Position numbers and translations under genes: made by a program
Part shown: positions 50,677 to 61,686 of the stretch, piece after piece
Numbering within the stretch: the first letter of the stretch is position 1
How the letters are laid out: each line of letters starts with the position of its first letter
Assembly (NCBI GenBank): GCA_965116395.1
Contig: OZ220684.1
Span: 3,348,001-3,412,000, forward strand
Direction: 5' to 3'
Source: Bin5 sp965116395
Lineage (GTDB): Bacteria > Chloroflexota > Anaerolineae > Caldilineales > Caldilineaceae
Length of the DNA: 64,000 nt
The notes under the pieces: generated by a model
What the model saw: the letters and a program-made list of their open reading frames with translations, nothing else
The model's database searches: none
Told to the model about the DNA's origin: nothing

Positions 50677-52488
50677 ATGTCCTCGTCAGTCAATGCCGAA
50701 GTGCCGAAAACCTCCTTTCCCCTCATCAGGGAGGAACTGAAAAAGCAAATCCCCAGGATTGCCCTCCTTGTCGCCCTCTCGCTTATCGGCACGGGAATCG
50801 GTCTAGTACAGCCCCTGTTCTTCAAAATGCTCCTCGACACCGCTATACCCGCAGCCGATGTGAGGCTGATCGGCCTCCTCCTTGTCGGCATGGTCACTGT
50901 GCCCGTGCTCAGCGCCGGCTTCAGCTCCGCCAACCACTACCTGCGCGTCTACATCGGCGAAGGCGTTGCCCGGCGCTTGCGCCAGGACTTGTTCGACCAC
51001 CTCCTGTTCGTCCGCCTTGCCGACCTGGAAAAATTCAAAACTGGAGAACATATCTATCGACTCACTCGCAGCTGCGGCCTGATCGGCGAGGTATACGTCG
51101 GACAACATCTGCTGCCGCTGGCCATGAACGCCATCCTCCTTGTAGGCACGCTGACCGCCATGGCCGTGCTGCACTGGCGCCTTTCCCTTTTGGCGCTGCT
51201 CGCCTTCCCCGTCTCTTTCCTCCTGACGCGCAAAACGCGCAACTATACCCAGGACCTCTACCGCGACCTGTCCAATACGTTGGAATCCGGCGAGAGCTAC
51301 CTGAACGAGCTCCTCCCCGGCCTGCGCACTGTCCGGGCCTTCAATGCCGAAGCCTTCGAGAAGTCCCGCTGGCGAGAATGGCTCACCGCGCACCGCCGCA
51401 TCAAAGCCACCGTGTCAGCCTTCCATGAGCTGATTCGTATAGTAATGCCGGAATCCATCAACTATGTGGTTGCCGGCCTCGTTTTCGCTTATGGCGCCTT
51501 CGAAATCATCCAGGGCAGACTGACCGTGGGCAGTCTCGTAGCCTTCGTCGCCTATCTGCCCCGCGCCTACGCCGTGCTGCAGACCCTACTGGGCACACAA
51601 ATTAACCTGCAAGAGGCCCGCGTCAATGCCGAAAAAGTAGATGCCCTCTTTGCTCTCGCCCGCGAACCGTCCGGTGATAGGGTCCTGCCCTTAGACGCTG
51701 CTTCGAAGAAGCTGCCCACCGAAAGCGTTTCTCCGCCCCTAGGTGTCGCTTTGGCCTTCCACGATGTCTCCTTCGACTACGGGCGCGGCGACTTCGGCGC
51801 TCGTGAACTCACCTTCCGCGCCGAGCCGGGCGAATTCGTTGCAATCGTCGGCCCAAGCGGCGGCGGCAAGTCCACCATCATCGACCTGATCATGGGCTTC
51901 TACACCCCCCAGTCCGGCACGATTACCATAGACGGGATCGACCTGCGTCAACTCTCTCTGGCGTCGCTGCGCAGCCAGATCGGTCTCGTTCCCCAGGACC
52001 TCTTCCTCTGGAACGACAGCATTGACCGCAACATCAACTATCCGGCCCGCGATCACGCTGTCGGCAATAGCGCAGAGGCTGCCCGCGCCGCGCAGATCGA
52101 TGAATTCATCACCGGCCTGCCCGACGGCTACCGCACCATTGTCGGCGAAGGCGGCCTGACGCTCTCCCGCGGCGAACGCCAGCGCCTTTCCATCGCCCGC
52201 GCCCTCCAGCAGCACCCCAGGCTCCTTCTCCTGGATGAAGCCACCTCCGCACTCGACGCCCTGACCGAGCAGAAAGTGCGCACCGCCTTCGACCGGGCAC
52301 GGGCCGGTCGGACTGCCATCGTCGTCGCCCATCGCCTTTCAACAATCCGCAACGCCGACAGGATTTTGGTCATCGACCAGGGCCGCATCGTTGAGACCGG
52401 CACGCCCGATGAACTGCTCAAGCTTGGCGGTCTCTTCTCCCACTTGTACAAGGCACAATCTTTCGATCTTCCTGCGATCGCGCTATAA
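50677..52488 (+). CDS. ABC exporter half-transporter (MsbA/multidrug type)
   Basis: This 603-residue fused membrane and ATPase half-transporter would form a homodimeric exporter of lipids, drugs or peptides. Hydrophobic segments occupy about residues 25-300. The ATPase domain has Walker A (GPSGGGKSTIIDLIMG), the Q-loop, a variant signature (LSRGERQRLSIARAL), Walker B (LLLLDEATSALD) and a HRLSTIRNADRI switch. The position is monocistronic, upstream of transketolase. The substrate is not readable. Confidence 0.92.
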   Translation: MSSSVNAEVPKTSFPLIREELKKQIPRIALLVALSLIGTGIGLVQPLFFKMLLDTAIPAADVRLIGLLLVGMVTVPVLSAGFSSANHYLRVYIGEGVARRLRQDLFDHLLFVRLADLEKFKTGEHIYRLTRSCGLIGEVYVGQHLLPLAMNAILLVGTLTAMAVLHWRLSLLALLAFPVSFLLTRKTRNYTQDLYRDLSNTLESGESYLNELLPGLRTVRAFNAEAFEKSRWREWLTAHRRIKATVSAFHELIRIVMPESINYVVAGLVFAYGAFEIIQGRLTVGSLVAFVAYLPRAYAVLQTLLGTQINLQEARVNAEKVDALFALAREPSGDRVLPLDAASKKLPTESVSPPLGVALAFHDVSFDYGRGDFGARELTFRAEPGEFVAIVGPSGGGKSTIIDLIMGFYTPQSGTITIDGIDLRQLSLASLRSQIGLVPQDLFLWNDSIDRNINYPARDHAVGNSAEAARAAQIDEFITGLPDGYRTIVGEGGLTLSRGERQRLSIARALQQHPRLLLLDEATSALDALTEQKVRTAFDRARAGRTAIVVAHRLSTIRNADRILVIDQGRIVETGTPDELLKLGGLFSHLYKAQSFDLPAIAL

Positions 52489-52570
52489 TCCATAGTAATC
52501 TCTGCCGCCAACGCGTCCTGAACGCGCCTCTGGCTGTCAGCTACCATTCACGCTAAGGATTCTGCCAACG

Positions 52571-54643
52571 ATGTCACCCAATACTAACGGCCAGGGCCCT
52601 GCGCCCCTGCTCTTCGAAAGCCCATCCATCGACCCGGAACTGGAAGAAAATGTAGTCAACACCATTCGCATGCTGGCCCTGGACGCCGTCCAGGCCGCCA
52701 ATTCGGGACACGCCGGCCTGCCGATGGGCATGGCAGGCGCCGCCCTGACGCTCTGGCGCAGGCATCTGCGCTACAATCCGGCCAATCCCGACTGGCACAA
52801 CCGCGACCGCTTTATCCTCAGCGCCGGCCACGGGTCGATGCTCCTCTATTCCCTGCTCCACCTGACCGGCTACGAACTCCCGCTTCAGGAACTCAAGAAT
52901 TTCCGCCAGTGGGGCAGCATGACCCCCGGCCACCCGGAGTACGGCCACGCGCCCGGTGTCGAGACCACCACCGGCCCGCTTGGTCAGGGCTTCGCCAACG
53001 GCATCGGTATGGCCATCGCCGAGCAATGGCTGGCCGCCAACTTCAACCGCCCCGGCTTTGACGTGGTATCACACCACATCTATGCAATTGTCAGCGACGG
53101 CGACCTCATGGAAGGCGTCGCCCAGGAGGCCGCCAGCTTGGCCGGCCATCTGCGTCTCGGCAAACTAATCTATCTCTACGACGACAACCGCGTCACCATC
53201 GACGGCTACACCGATCTGGCCTTCACCGAGGACCAGTACCAGCGCTTCCAGGCCTATGGCTGGCACGTCCAGAAGGTGGACGGCATGGACAGCGCCGCCG
53301 TCGATGCCGCCATTGACGCCGCCAAACAGGATCCCCGCCCCAGTATCATCGGCTGTACCACCGTAATCGGCTTCGGCGCCCCCAAACAGGGCGAGCCGGA
53401 TATGCACAGCGATGCGCTCCCTGCCGAAGAAGTCGCCCAGACCAAGGCCACTCTCGAATGGCCGCAGGAGCCGACCTTCTATCTGCCGCAGGACGTGCAA
53501 GACTTTTGCCTGCAAGCGGTCGAGCGCGGCACAAGGCTCGAATCCGACGACAAGGCCATATGGGACGCCTACGCCGCGGCCCATCCGGAACTGGCCGCTC
53601 AACTCAACAGCATGCTGCAGGGCGAACTGCCCGATGGCTGGGAGAATGCCCTTCCAACCTTCGATGCCGGCGGCAGCGAGGCCACCCGCAACGCCAGCGG
53701 CGATACCCTCAACGCGCTCGCGCCGGTCATCCCCAATCTCATTGGCGGCAGCGCCGACCTCGCGCCCAGCAATAAGACCATCATCAGCGGCAGTCCCGAT
53801 TTTCAGCCCGATTCCTACAACGGCCGCAACTTCCGTTTCGGGGTACGCGAACACGGCATGGGCGCCATCCTCAACGGCATGGCCCTCCACGGCGGCGTCA
53901 TCCCCTATGGGGGCACCTTCCTCGTATTCAGCGACTATATGCGCGCCAGCGTCCGCCTGGCCGCTCTGATGGGCGTCCCCGCTATTTTCATATTTACCCA
54001 CGACAGCATCGGCGTCGGCGAAGATGGCCCCACCCATCAGCCCGTGGAACAGGTGGCTGCGTTGCGTGCCATCCCCAACCTGACCGTTGTCCGCCCGGCC
54101 GACTCCAACGAAGTGGCGCAGGCGTGGAAAACGGCGCTGACCAATAAGAGCGGCCCTACCGCTTTGATCTTTTCCCGCCAGAATCTGCCGGTCTACGATC
54201 GAACCGCCGCAGGTGTCTCAGCAGCCGAAGGCGCCGCCCAGGGCGGATATGTATTCTTCAAAAGCAACGGATCAGCAGGTGAGGCAACCGAGTTGGCCCT
54301 CATCTCCTCCGGCAGCGAACTGGAGATCGCCTACGAGGCGGCCCAGCGCCTGGCCAAAAATGGTGCCGCCGTACGGGTCGTGAGCCTGCCCAGTTGGGAG
54401 CTGTTTACGGCGCAGACGCCCGCTTACCAACAGGAGGTGCTGCCGCCGAACGCCCTGAAGCTGTCCATTGAAGCCGGCGTCACACAGGGCTGGGAACGCT
54501 GGGTTGGCAACGACCCTGCCCGCGGCGCAGCCATCGGCCTCAACCGCTTTGGGGCAAGCGCCCCGCAGCCGGATGTCTATGCCAATCTCGGCCTGACTGT
54601 CGAAGCCACAGTCAGCGCCGCCCAAACTCTCTTGGAGGCGTAG
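52571..54643 (+). CDS. tkt: Transketolase
   Basis: Transketolase moves two-carbon units between sugar phosphates in the non-oxidative pentose phosphate pathway, using thiamine diphosphate. The 690-residue protein has the N-terminal ANSGHAGLPMGMAGAALTLW block, the cofactor motif GDGDLMEGVAQEAASLAGHL, and in the pyrimidine domain the activating Glu in FRFGVREHGMGAILNGM. The full-length sequence and all core motifs are intact. It is separated from the ABC exporter by 82 bp. Confidence 0.96.
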   Translation: MSPNTNGQGPAPLLFESPSIDPELEENVVNTIRMLALDAVQAANSGHAGLPMGMAGAALTLWRRHLRYNPANPDWHNRDRFILSAGHGSMLLYSLLHLTGYELPLQELKNFRQWGSMTPGHPEYGHAPGVETTTGPLGQGFANGIGMAIAEQWLAANFNRPGFDVVSHHIYAIVSDGDLMEGVAQEAASLAGHLRLGKLIYLYDDNRVTIDGYTDLAFTEDQYQRFQAYGWHVQKVDGMDSAAVDAAIDAAKQDPRPSIIGCTTVIGFGAPKQGEPDMHSDALPAEEVAQTKATLEWPQEPTFYLPQDVQDFCLQAVERGTRLESDDKAIWDAYAAAHPELAAQLNSMLQGELPDGWENALPTFDAGGSEATRNASGDTLNALAPVIPNLIGGSADLAPSNKTIISGSPDFQPDSYNGRNFRFGVREHGMGAILNGMALHGGVIPYGGTFLVFSDYMRASVRLAALMGVPAIFIFTHDSIGVGEDGPTHQPVEQVAALRAIPNLTVVRPADSNEVAQAWKTALTNKSGPTALIFSRQNLPVYDRTAAGVSAAEGAAQGGYVFFKSNGSAGEATELALISSGSELEIAYEAAQRLAKNGAAVRVVSLPSWELFTAQTPAYQQEVLPPNALKLSIEAGVTQGWERWVGNDPARGAAIGLNRFGASAPQPDVYANLGLTVEATVSAAQTLLEA

Positions 54644-54649
54644 CCGCGT

Positions 54650-55243
54650 ATGCTTGGGGCCTTGGCCGCCATCCTCCAGCAGACCAGGCAGCATCACGCC
54701 ATCGAACACGCCACCATCCATCTGCTGTCAGCCCGCTTTCCCCGCCGTGTCATGGCAGGAATGAGCGATCCTTGGGGTTTTACCCTCTACGGACAACTCT
54801 CCACCGAGGCGATTGAAGAGGCAGTCGAGGAAGCGATCCTACGCCTGCAGGATGGGGAAGAGGAGTTGGCATTCCATCCCAACTGCGGAACGAACCTCAC
54901 CACCACTATTTTTCTGGTGACTGCGGCCGCCTTTCTCGGCAGCGTCGACTGGCGAAGTTCGCGCCCCCTCCCTCCAGACGGTGTGCCCCAATTCGACACC
55001 ACGGGACAATCTGCAGCTCCGGAACCACTGCCCAAACGAAACCCAGGCAGCATCGGTTCGCTCTTGGACAGGATTACATTGACCGCTGGACTGATGACGC
55101 TTGCGCTTCTGGTCTCAGGGCCGTTGGGTATGCGGCTTCAGCGTCTCACCACTTTAGCGACTATCGGCAACCGCGTGCTGGCAAAGGTCGCCCCCGTAGG
55201 GCGAAGCCAGGCGTTTCGAGTCACCTTCGCGGAACTGCAATGA
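54650..55243 (+). CDS. DUF6391-like membrane protein
   Basis: This 197-residue protein begins MLGALAAILQQTRQHHAIEH and continues with HATIHLLSARFP and MSDPWGFTLYGQ. An AFHPNCGTNLTTT block and a hydrophobic segment follow; a second hydrophobic pair lies at about residues 140-165. This resembles DUF6391 proteins, whose function is unknown. It starts 6 bp after the tkt stop and ends just before the holA-like gene, so the genes form one transcription unit. Confidence 0.7.
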   Translation: MLGALAAILQQTRQHHAIEHATIHLLSARFPRRVMAGMSDPWGFTLYGQLSTEAIEEAVEEAILRLQDGEEELAFHPNCGTNLTTTIFLVTAAAFLGSVDWRSSRPLPPDGVPQFDTTGQSAAPEPLPKRNPGSIGSLLDRITLTAGLMTLALLVSGPLGMRLQRLTTLATIGNRVLAKVAPVGRSQAFRVTFAELQ

Positions 55244-55276
55244 CCAGGGCCATTGCCCACTGAAGTTGGGAGCCCA

Positions 55277-56299
55277 TTGACAAATTATCTGTTCCTCGCG
55301 CCGGATGAATTCCTACTGGGGCAGCGCCTGAGCAAACTGAAGCAGGCGCTGGGCGACCCGGAGATGGCCTCTCTGAACCTCGCCGAACTTGAAGGCGCCC
55401 GCTCCAGCGCAGCCGATATCCTCTATCACGCCGGCACGCTGCCGTTTCTGGCCGCGCGGCGGCTTATCATAGTGCGCGGCTATCTGGCCCAACTGGAGTC
55501 CCGCCTGGGCACGGCCAAGTCGCCCAATAAGACCGCCCAGGCCGAGGCCCGACAAATTCTTGAAGGGTTGGCCGACCCAGCAGTATCCAATGATCTGGTC
55601 TTCATTGAAGAAAAGTTGGATAAACGCCGCGCCATCTGGCGGGGACTGGAAGACATTGCCGGCCTCGATCGGCTGAATAAGGACGGGCTGCTGACGATCG
55701 AGGAACTGAACACACCCGATGCCCGCGCCCTGCCCGCCTGGATCACAAATACCGCCAGACGGGATGGAATCGCCATCGAGGGCAGAGCCGTCCACATGTT
55801 GGCAATCTACGTCGGGCCGGACCTGCGCCGCCTTCACCTCGAACTGAACAAGCTGCGTACCTACGCCCGTGATCGGACCATCACGCCGGCGGACGTTCAA
55901 CTGCTCGTGAGCGATACCAGCGAAGCGCTCATCTGGGACCTGACCGACGCCATCGGTCAACGCGACGGTCGCAAGGCCATGCGTGCCCTGTACGCGCTGC
56001 GGCGTAACGACGCCAACCCCTTCTATCTCCTGACGATGATTACCCGGCAATACCGGATCATGATCAAAGTGAAGGATGAGACCGCACGTGCGCCCGGCAA
56101 CGAGTATGACATCGCCTCCCGAGTCGGCGAAAGGCCCTTTCCTGTCAAAAAAGCGATGGTCCAAAGCCGCAACTATGCGCTCGCCCAACTGGAGGGGATT
56201 CTGGACCGGCTCCTGTCGTCGGACTTCGCGATGAAGACCGGCGCCGATCCCAACACCGAACTGGACATTTTGGTGGCCGAACTGACAAAAACCCGTTAG
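55277..56299 (+). CDS. holA: DNA polymerase III subunit delta
   Basis: The delta subunit opens the sliding clamp in the replication clamp-loader. The protein is about 340 residues; the start chosen is a TTG at 55277 with GGGAG shortly upstream, giving MTNYLFLAPDEFLLGQRL, the family's usual beginning. A TTG at 55253 would add eight residues. Features include the LPFLAARRLIIVRGYL block, TPDARALPAWI in the middle and the helical C-terminus (AMRALYALRRNDANPFYLLT). The glycine-rich Walker-like region is absent, as expected for delta. It is co-directional with tkt and the M16 gene. Confidence 0.85.
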   Translation: MTNYLFLAPDEFLLGQRLSKLKQALGDPEMASLNLAELEGARSSAADILYHAGTLPFLAARRLIIVRGYLAQLESRLGTAKSPNKTAQAEARQILEGLADPAVSNDLVFIEEKLDKRRAIWRGLEDIAGLDRLNKDGLLTIEELNTPDARALPAWITNTARRDGIAIEGRAVHMLAIYVGPDLRRLHLELNKLRTYARDRTITPADVQLLVSDTSEALIWDLTDAIGQRDGRKAMRALYALRRNDANPFYLLTMITRQYRIMIKVKDETARAPGNEYDIASRVGERPFPVKKAMVQSRNYALAQLEGILDRLLSSDFAMKTGADPNTELDILVAELTKTR

Positions 56300-56315
56300 A
56301 GGAACTTTACACCCG

Positions 56316-57659
56316 ATGACAATTATCCGATCGCTATCTTTCCCGACGCACGCGGCATCCGCACAGAGCGGAGCAGGCGGGCAAACTACCATTGGCCCCG
56401 AGACCATTCATCGCGTTAGGACCGCCAATGACATCACAATACTGGTCCGCCCCAACCCCTCCGCACCGGTGGCCATGCTGGAAGGGTGCCTGCGCGCCGG
56501 CAGCGTAGACGAATCAGCTGAGCGGGCCGGCCTGGCCTCCTTCACCGCCTCCCTCCTGAGCCGCGGCAGCGCCAACTACGATTTCGATCACTATAACGAG
56601 GCGGTTGAATCGGTCGGCGCCAGCGTCAGCGTGGGCGGCGGCACACACATTTCCAGCTTCGGCAGCGAGAGCCTGGTTGAGGACTTCCCCCTCATGGTAG
56701 AGATTCTGGCTGACACACTGCAGCGGCCTACCTTTCCACCGGAGCATATCGAACGCGTGCGCGGGCAATGGCTCGTGCGCCTCCAGGAGCGGGAACAGAG
56801 CACGCGCAGCGTCTCCTACCGCCGCTTCAACGAAATGATTTTCGGCGATCACCCTTACGGTCTGCCCACATCCGGCTATATCGAGACGATTCAGGAAATC
56901 AGCCGCGACGACGTGGTCGCCTTTCACCAGAACCACTACCGTCCCAATCAGGCTATCATTGTCGTCAGCGGCGATGTCGGTCCCGAAGCAGTGGTTGCCC
57001 TTCTGGAATCCCATTTCGGCAGCTGGCGCCCCGGCGCCCAGCCGCTCCCGCCGGCCGACACCATCCCGCCGGTCGCAGGCGCTAACGGCATCCAAAGTAA
57101 GTCGTTCGATATGCCCGGCAAGGTCCAGTCCGATGTCGTCATAGGCTGCCTCGCCATCGCCCGTACCCATCCCGACTACTACGCAGTGCAGGTGGCCAAT
57201 AACATCCTCGGCCAGTTCGGCATGATGGGACGCTTGGGCGAAACCGTGCGCGAGCAGCAGGGGCTGGCATACTACAGCTACAGCGCGCTCGACACCGACA
57301 TCGGTATCGGGCCTTGGGTGGCCTTCGCTGGCGTCAACCCCCAAAACGTCAACCAGGCCGCCGACAGCATACTCCACGAATTTGAGCGCTTGGGGAATGA
57401 ACCGGTCAGCGATGAAGAACTCTCCGACAGCATCGCCAACATGACCGGCACCCTCCCTCTGCGACTGGAGACCAACGACGGCGTGGCTTCGATCCTGCTC
57501 AGTATGGAATGGTTTGGTCTGGGCCTCGACTACCTGCAAACATACCAGGAACGTATACGCGCCATCACAAAAGAGGATGTCCAGCGCGTGGCCGCCGACT
57601 ATCTGCGCACAGATTCCTATACGCAGGTCACCGCCGGCCCGGACGCAAATGGGAGTTGA
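56316..57659 (+). CDS. M16-family peptidase-like protein lacking the zinc site
   Basis: This 447-residue protein has the two-domain M16 layout, including a late IPPVAGANGIQSKSFDMPGK segment and the QSDVVIGCLAI strand. In place of the HxxEH zinc-binding motif it reads GLASFTASLLSRGSANYDFD, so neither His is present. It is therefore probably an inactive M16 partner, as in the paired subunits of other M16 peptidases. It follows the holA gene by 16 bp. An active partner is not seen in the window. Confidence 0.82.
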   Translation: MTIIRSLSFPTHAASAQSGAGGQTTIGPETIHRVRTANDITILVRPNPSAPVAMLEGCLRAGSVDESAERAGLASFTASLLSRGSANYDFDHYNEAVESVGASVSVGGGTHISSFGSESLVEDFPLMVEILADTLQRPTFPPEHIERVRGQWLVRLQEREQSTRSVSYRRFNEMIFGDHPYGLPTSGYIETIQEISRDDVVAFHQNHYRPNQAIIVVSGDVGPEAVVALLESHFGSWRPGAQPLPPADTIPPVAGANGIQSKSFDMPGKVQSDVVIGCLAIARTHPDYYAVQVANNILGQFGMMGRLGETVREQQGLAYYSYSALDTDIGIGPWVAFAGVNPQNVNQAADSILHEFERLGNEPVSDEELSDSIANMTGTLPLRLETNDGVASILLSMEWFGLGLDYLQTYQERIRAITKEDVQRVAADYLRTDSYTQVTAGPDANGS

Positions 57660-57665
57660 GCCTCC

Positions 57666-58694
<1,029 letters not shown>

Positions 58695-58706
58695 GACAGT
58701 CGAAAA

Positions 58707-59930
58707 TTGAACTGCTGTCTGCCTTACAAGCTGAGAATTGCCCTCGCTTCCGTTCTGCTCCCGGCCACACTCTTGGTGGGATGTATGACGTCGGCCCCCG
58801 TTTCGAGCGCGGAGCCAGTTCCGGCGCCTTCGACCACCAGGGCCCCCACGACTTCGGGCGAGAATGGTGAAATGTCCCCCGCGGCGGCTACCGCGGAGGA
58901 CGGCGAACAAACGCAACGGGATGAGCAAGTCTCAGCGGGCATGGGCGAGGAAGAACTGGCCCTGATAGTTACTACCGCGATTGACTTCATTGGGCTCCTC
59001 GATGCACAACAAAAAGAAGCCGCCCTCCTTCCGTTTGACAGCAACAAGCGGCCCAACTGGTCAAACCTGCCCGCCGGCATGCTGCCCTTCGACCGCAACG
59101 GCGTTCGTATCGGAGATCTCAGCGAAAACCAGCTCGCTGCTATGCTTGCCTTTCTCTCCACCACTATGAGCCCTGCAGGCCTCGAAACCGTGACCGCAAT
59201 TGTCGCCGCAGAAGCCGTCCTGTCAGAATCCCAAAACGCTGGCCGGCTTGGATGGAGTGAGGGAAACTACTGGCTTGCCTTCTTCGGTACACCGTCGCCG
59301 ACAGAGCCTTGGGCATGGCAGTTTGGCGGTCATCACCTGGCTATCAATATGTCGATATCTGATGGCCGCATCACGACGTCCCCCGCCTTCATCGGAGTCG
59401 AACCGGCCGTTATCGACGAGGCCGCGGTCGACGAAATCTTCGCAACACTTGGCGGCGAAAGGGCAAGCGAAGGAAAGGGGACCGTCGCGCCATTCGCCGA
59501 TGAGATCGAGGCCGGGCTGGCACTCGTTAACGGCCTGTCCGCTGCAGCGAGAGACGCAGCACTCGTGCCAAGGCGTCCGAACGGCCTGCTCACCGGTGCA
59601 GGCCAGGACGGAGTCATCCCTGAACTACAAGGGTCGCAAGCGAGTAGTTGGGATCCCGGCCAGCAACAGGCTCTCCTCGATCTCGTGTCCCTTTGGGTTG
59701 GCATGCTCCCAGCCCGAAATGCCGGGTTGCGTATGGATGAGATCGAGTCCAGTCTGAACGACACCTATTTCGCCTGGCATGGGCCCACCGATGGCGCTGG
59801 CGCTATCTACTTCCGTATTCAAGGCCCGGACCTGATTATCGAGTTCTTAACGCGTGGCCCGGTCAGCGCCAATGACGGTCACTATCATTCGATTTACCGG
59901 GACCCAACAAACGAATACGGTCAGCATTGA
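58707..59930 (+). CDS. DUF3500-type lipoprotein in an ABC-2 exporter operon
   Basis: This 407-residue protein starts with a TTG at 58707. The signal ends in a lipobox LLVGC (Cys at about residue 26), followed by a Thr/Ser/Glu-rich linker. The mature domain shows the DUF3500 blocks: FIGLLDAQQKEAALLPFDSN, GNYWLAFFGTPSPTEPWAWQ, GGHHLAINMSI and TTSPAFIGVEPA, with the conserved His pair of the GHH motif. Function is unknown for the family. Position between exporter ATPase and permeases suggests an extracytoplasmic partner. Confidence 0.78.
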   Translation: MNCCLPYKLRIALASVLLPATLLVGCMTSAPVSSAEPVPAPSTTRAPTTSGENGEMSPAAATAEDGEQTQRDEQVSAGMGEEELALIVTTAIDFIGLLDAQQKEAALLPFDSNKRPNWSNLPAGMLPFDRNGVRIGDLSENQLAAMLAFLSTTMSPAGLETVTAIVAAEAVLSESQNAGRLGWSEGNYWLAFFGTPSPTEPWAWQFGGHHLAINMSISDGRITTSPAFIGVEPAVIDEAAVDEIFATLGGERASEGKGTVAPFADEIEAGLALVNGLSAAARDAALVPRRPNGLLTGAGQDGVIPELQGSQASSWDPGQQQALLDLVSLWVGMLPARNAGLRMDEIESSLNDTYFAWHGPTDGAGAIYFRIQGPDLIIEFLTRGPVSANDGHYHSIYRDPTNEYGQH

Positions 59931-60061
59931 CGACGGATCCAAGTGCTCGCCTTAGCCGGTTGCCCCAGGCATCGTCTGCCAAATGCCATGAAACATGCCC
60001 GGCGCAGCCACTCAATGATTTTTGAGCGTTCATCCAGGAGAGTCTGAGCTCCAGACCGCAT

Positions 60062-60865
60062 ATGCTCGCTTTCTACGCAATTTACAAGAGCTACTTCCGC
60101 CTCGCCTTGATGGAGCAGTTCCAGTATCGAGTTTCTATGCTGATCTGGTTGCTCGGCGGAATCATCGAGCCGTTGATGTACCTCGTCGTATGGCGTACAG
60201 TGGCTCAACAGCAGGGCGGAGCAGTGGGCGGCTATACTGAAAATGACTTTGCCGTCTACTACATCGCCATGATGATGGTGACCCACGCCACGTTTACATG
60301 GATCATGTGGGAGTACGTCTACCGGATCCGCATGGGCCTGTTTTCGGTCATGCTGCTCAAGCCTATTCACCCGATCCACAATGACATCTCCTACAATGTT
60401 GGCTACAAGTTTCTGACGTTAGTCGTAATGGTGCCGCTCGCCGCGCTGCTGGCCTGGTTTTTCGATGCTTCCTGGCAGCCAACCCTCTGGTCGCTGGCGG
60501 CATTTGTGCCCGTCCTGATCCTTGCTTTCCTGTCGCGCTTCTACTTGGAGTGGGGAATGGCTATGGTCGCATTCTGGACCACGCGCATTGATGCCATGAA
60601 CCAAGCCTATATCGTCACCACACTCTTCTTATCGGGAAAGTTGGCTCCTCTCGAACTGTTTCCTCAGATCGTGCAGGTTACCGCCAACATCCTGCCCTTC
60701 CGCTGGATGCTAGCCTTCCCTGTCGAACTCCTGCTCGGGCGTGTTACGCCCAGAGAGCTGCTCATCGGCATCGGCGCCCAGCTCTTCTGGCTGCTCGCCG
60801 GCTATCTCTTCATGCAGCTCATCTACCGGGCCGGTATCAAACGCTACGCCGCCTTTGGCGCCTGA
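60062..60865 (+). CDS. ABC-2-type exporter permease (COG4587-like)
   Basis: This 267-residue permease has six hydrophobic segments and starts MLAFYAIYKSYFRLALMEQF. Conserved blocks include FQYRVSMLIWLLGGIIEPL and the amphipathic RIRMGLFSVMLLKPIHPIHN loop. It pairs with the next gene's permease, and the two match the COG4587/COG3694 arrangement found with COG4586 ATPases. The 131-bp gap from the DUF3500 gene is long for an operon, so an internal promoter is possible. Confidence 0.85.
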   Translation: MLAFYAIYKSYFRLALMEQFQYRVSMLIWLLGGIIEPLMYLVVWRTVAQQQGGAVGGYTENDFAVYYIAMMMVTHATFTWIMWEYVYRIRMGLFSVMLLKPIHPIHNDISYNVGYKFLTLVVMVPLAALLAWFFDASWQPTLWSLAAFVPVLILAFLSRFYLEWGMAMVAFWTTRIDAMNQAYIVTTLFLSGKLAPLELFPQIVQVTANILPFRWMLAFPVELLLGRVTPRELLIGIGAQLFWLLAGYLFMQLIYRAGIKRYAAFGA

Positions 60866-60880
60866 CCCGCAACCGCAACC

Positions 60881-61666
60881 ATGTACTACTTTCGCCTTTT
60901 CGCCACCTACGTCCGAGTCGGCATCCTCGGAGAACTTGAATACCGGGCCAACTTCTGGATAAATATGATCCAGTCGGCGCTCGATCTGGGCGTCGCCCTC
61001 GGCGGGCTGGCCGTCGTTTTCAGTCACACCGACACGCTGGGTGGCTGGCGGCCGGAGGAACTGCTGGCGCTGATCGGCGTCTATTTCCTCATCGGCGGAC
61101 TGATTCGCACCATCATCCGCCCCTCGATGACCCAATTCATGGAGGATGTACGCCAGGGCACGCTCGACTTCACACTCACAAAACCGGCCGACTCGCAGGT
61201 GCTCGTCAGCATCCAACGCGTCGAAATCTGGCGCTTGGTGGACGTGCTTATCGCCCTGCCGGTGTTGGGCACGGCGCTCGTCCGGCTTGGCGCCCAGTTG
61301 GGTCTGATCGATACCGTAGTCTTTGGCGTAACACTGTTGTGCGGCGGCTTGATCATCTACAGCTTCTGGCTTATGCTCAGCACCTGCGCATTCTGGTTCG
61401 TGAAGGTCGAAAATATCCAGGTCATCTTCATGAGCATGTGGCAAGCCGGCCGCTGGCCCGTCAGCATCTATCCCGCCTGGCTGCGCGCCATCCTGACTTT
61501 CCTGGTCCCGGTCGCCTTCGCCACCACCGTGCCCGCCTCCGCCGTCAGCGGGCGCATAACCGACGCTAACCTGTACGGCACGATTGCCCTGGCTGTCGCT
61601 ATGCTACTCGTCTCCCGCTGGTTCTGGCGGGTGGGAATCAAATTCTATTCGGGCGCATCGGCCTGA
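60881..61666 (+). CDS. ABC-2-type exporter permease (COG3694-like)
   Basis: This 261-residue partner permease begins MYYFRLFATYVRVGILGELE. It has YRANFWINMIQSALDLGVAL in the first helix and a TLDFTLTKPADSQVLVSIQR loop resembling the previous permease's docking region. It follows that gene by 15 bp. Substrates of COG4586/4587/3694 systems are poorly known; some relatives are drug exporters. Confidence 0.85.
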   Translation: MYYFRLFATYVRVGILGELEYRANFWINMIQSALDLGVALGGLAVVFSHTDTLGGWRPEELLALIGVYFLIGGLIRTIIRPSMTQFMEDVRQGTLDFTLTKPADSQVLVSIQRVEIWRLVDVLIALPVLGTALVRLGAQLGLIDTVVFGVTLLCGGLIIYSFWLMLSTCAFWFVKVENIQVIFMSMWQAGRWPVSIYPAWLRAILTFLVPVAFATTVPASAVSGRITDANLYGTIALAVAMLLVSRWFWRVGIKFYSGASA

Positions 61667-61686
61667 TAAATGAAGGAGAAAAACGC

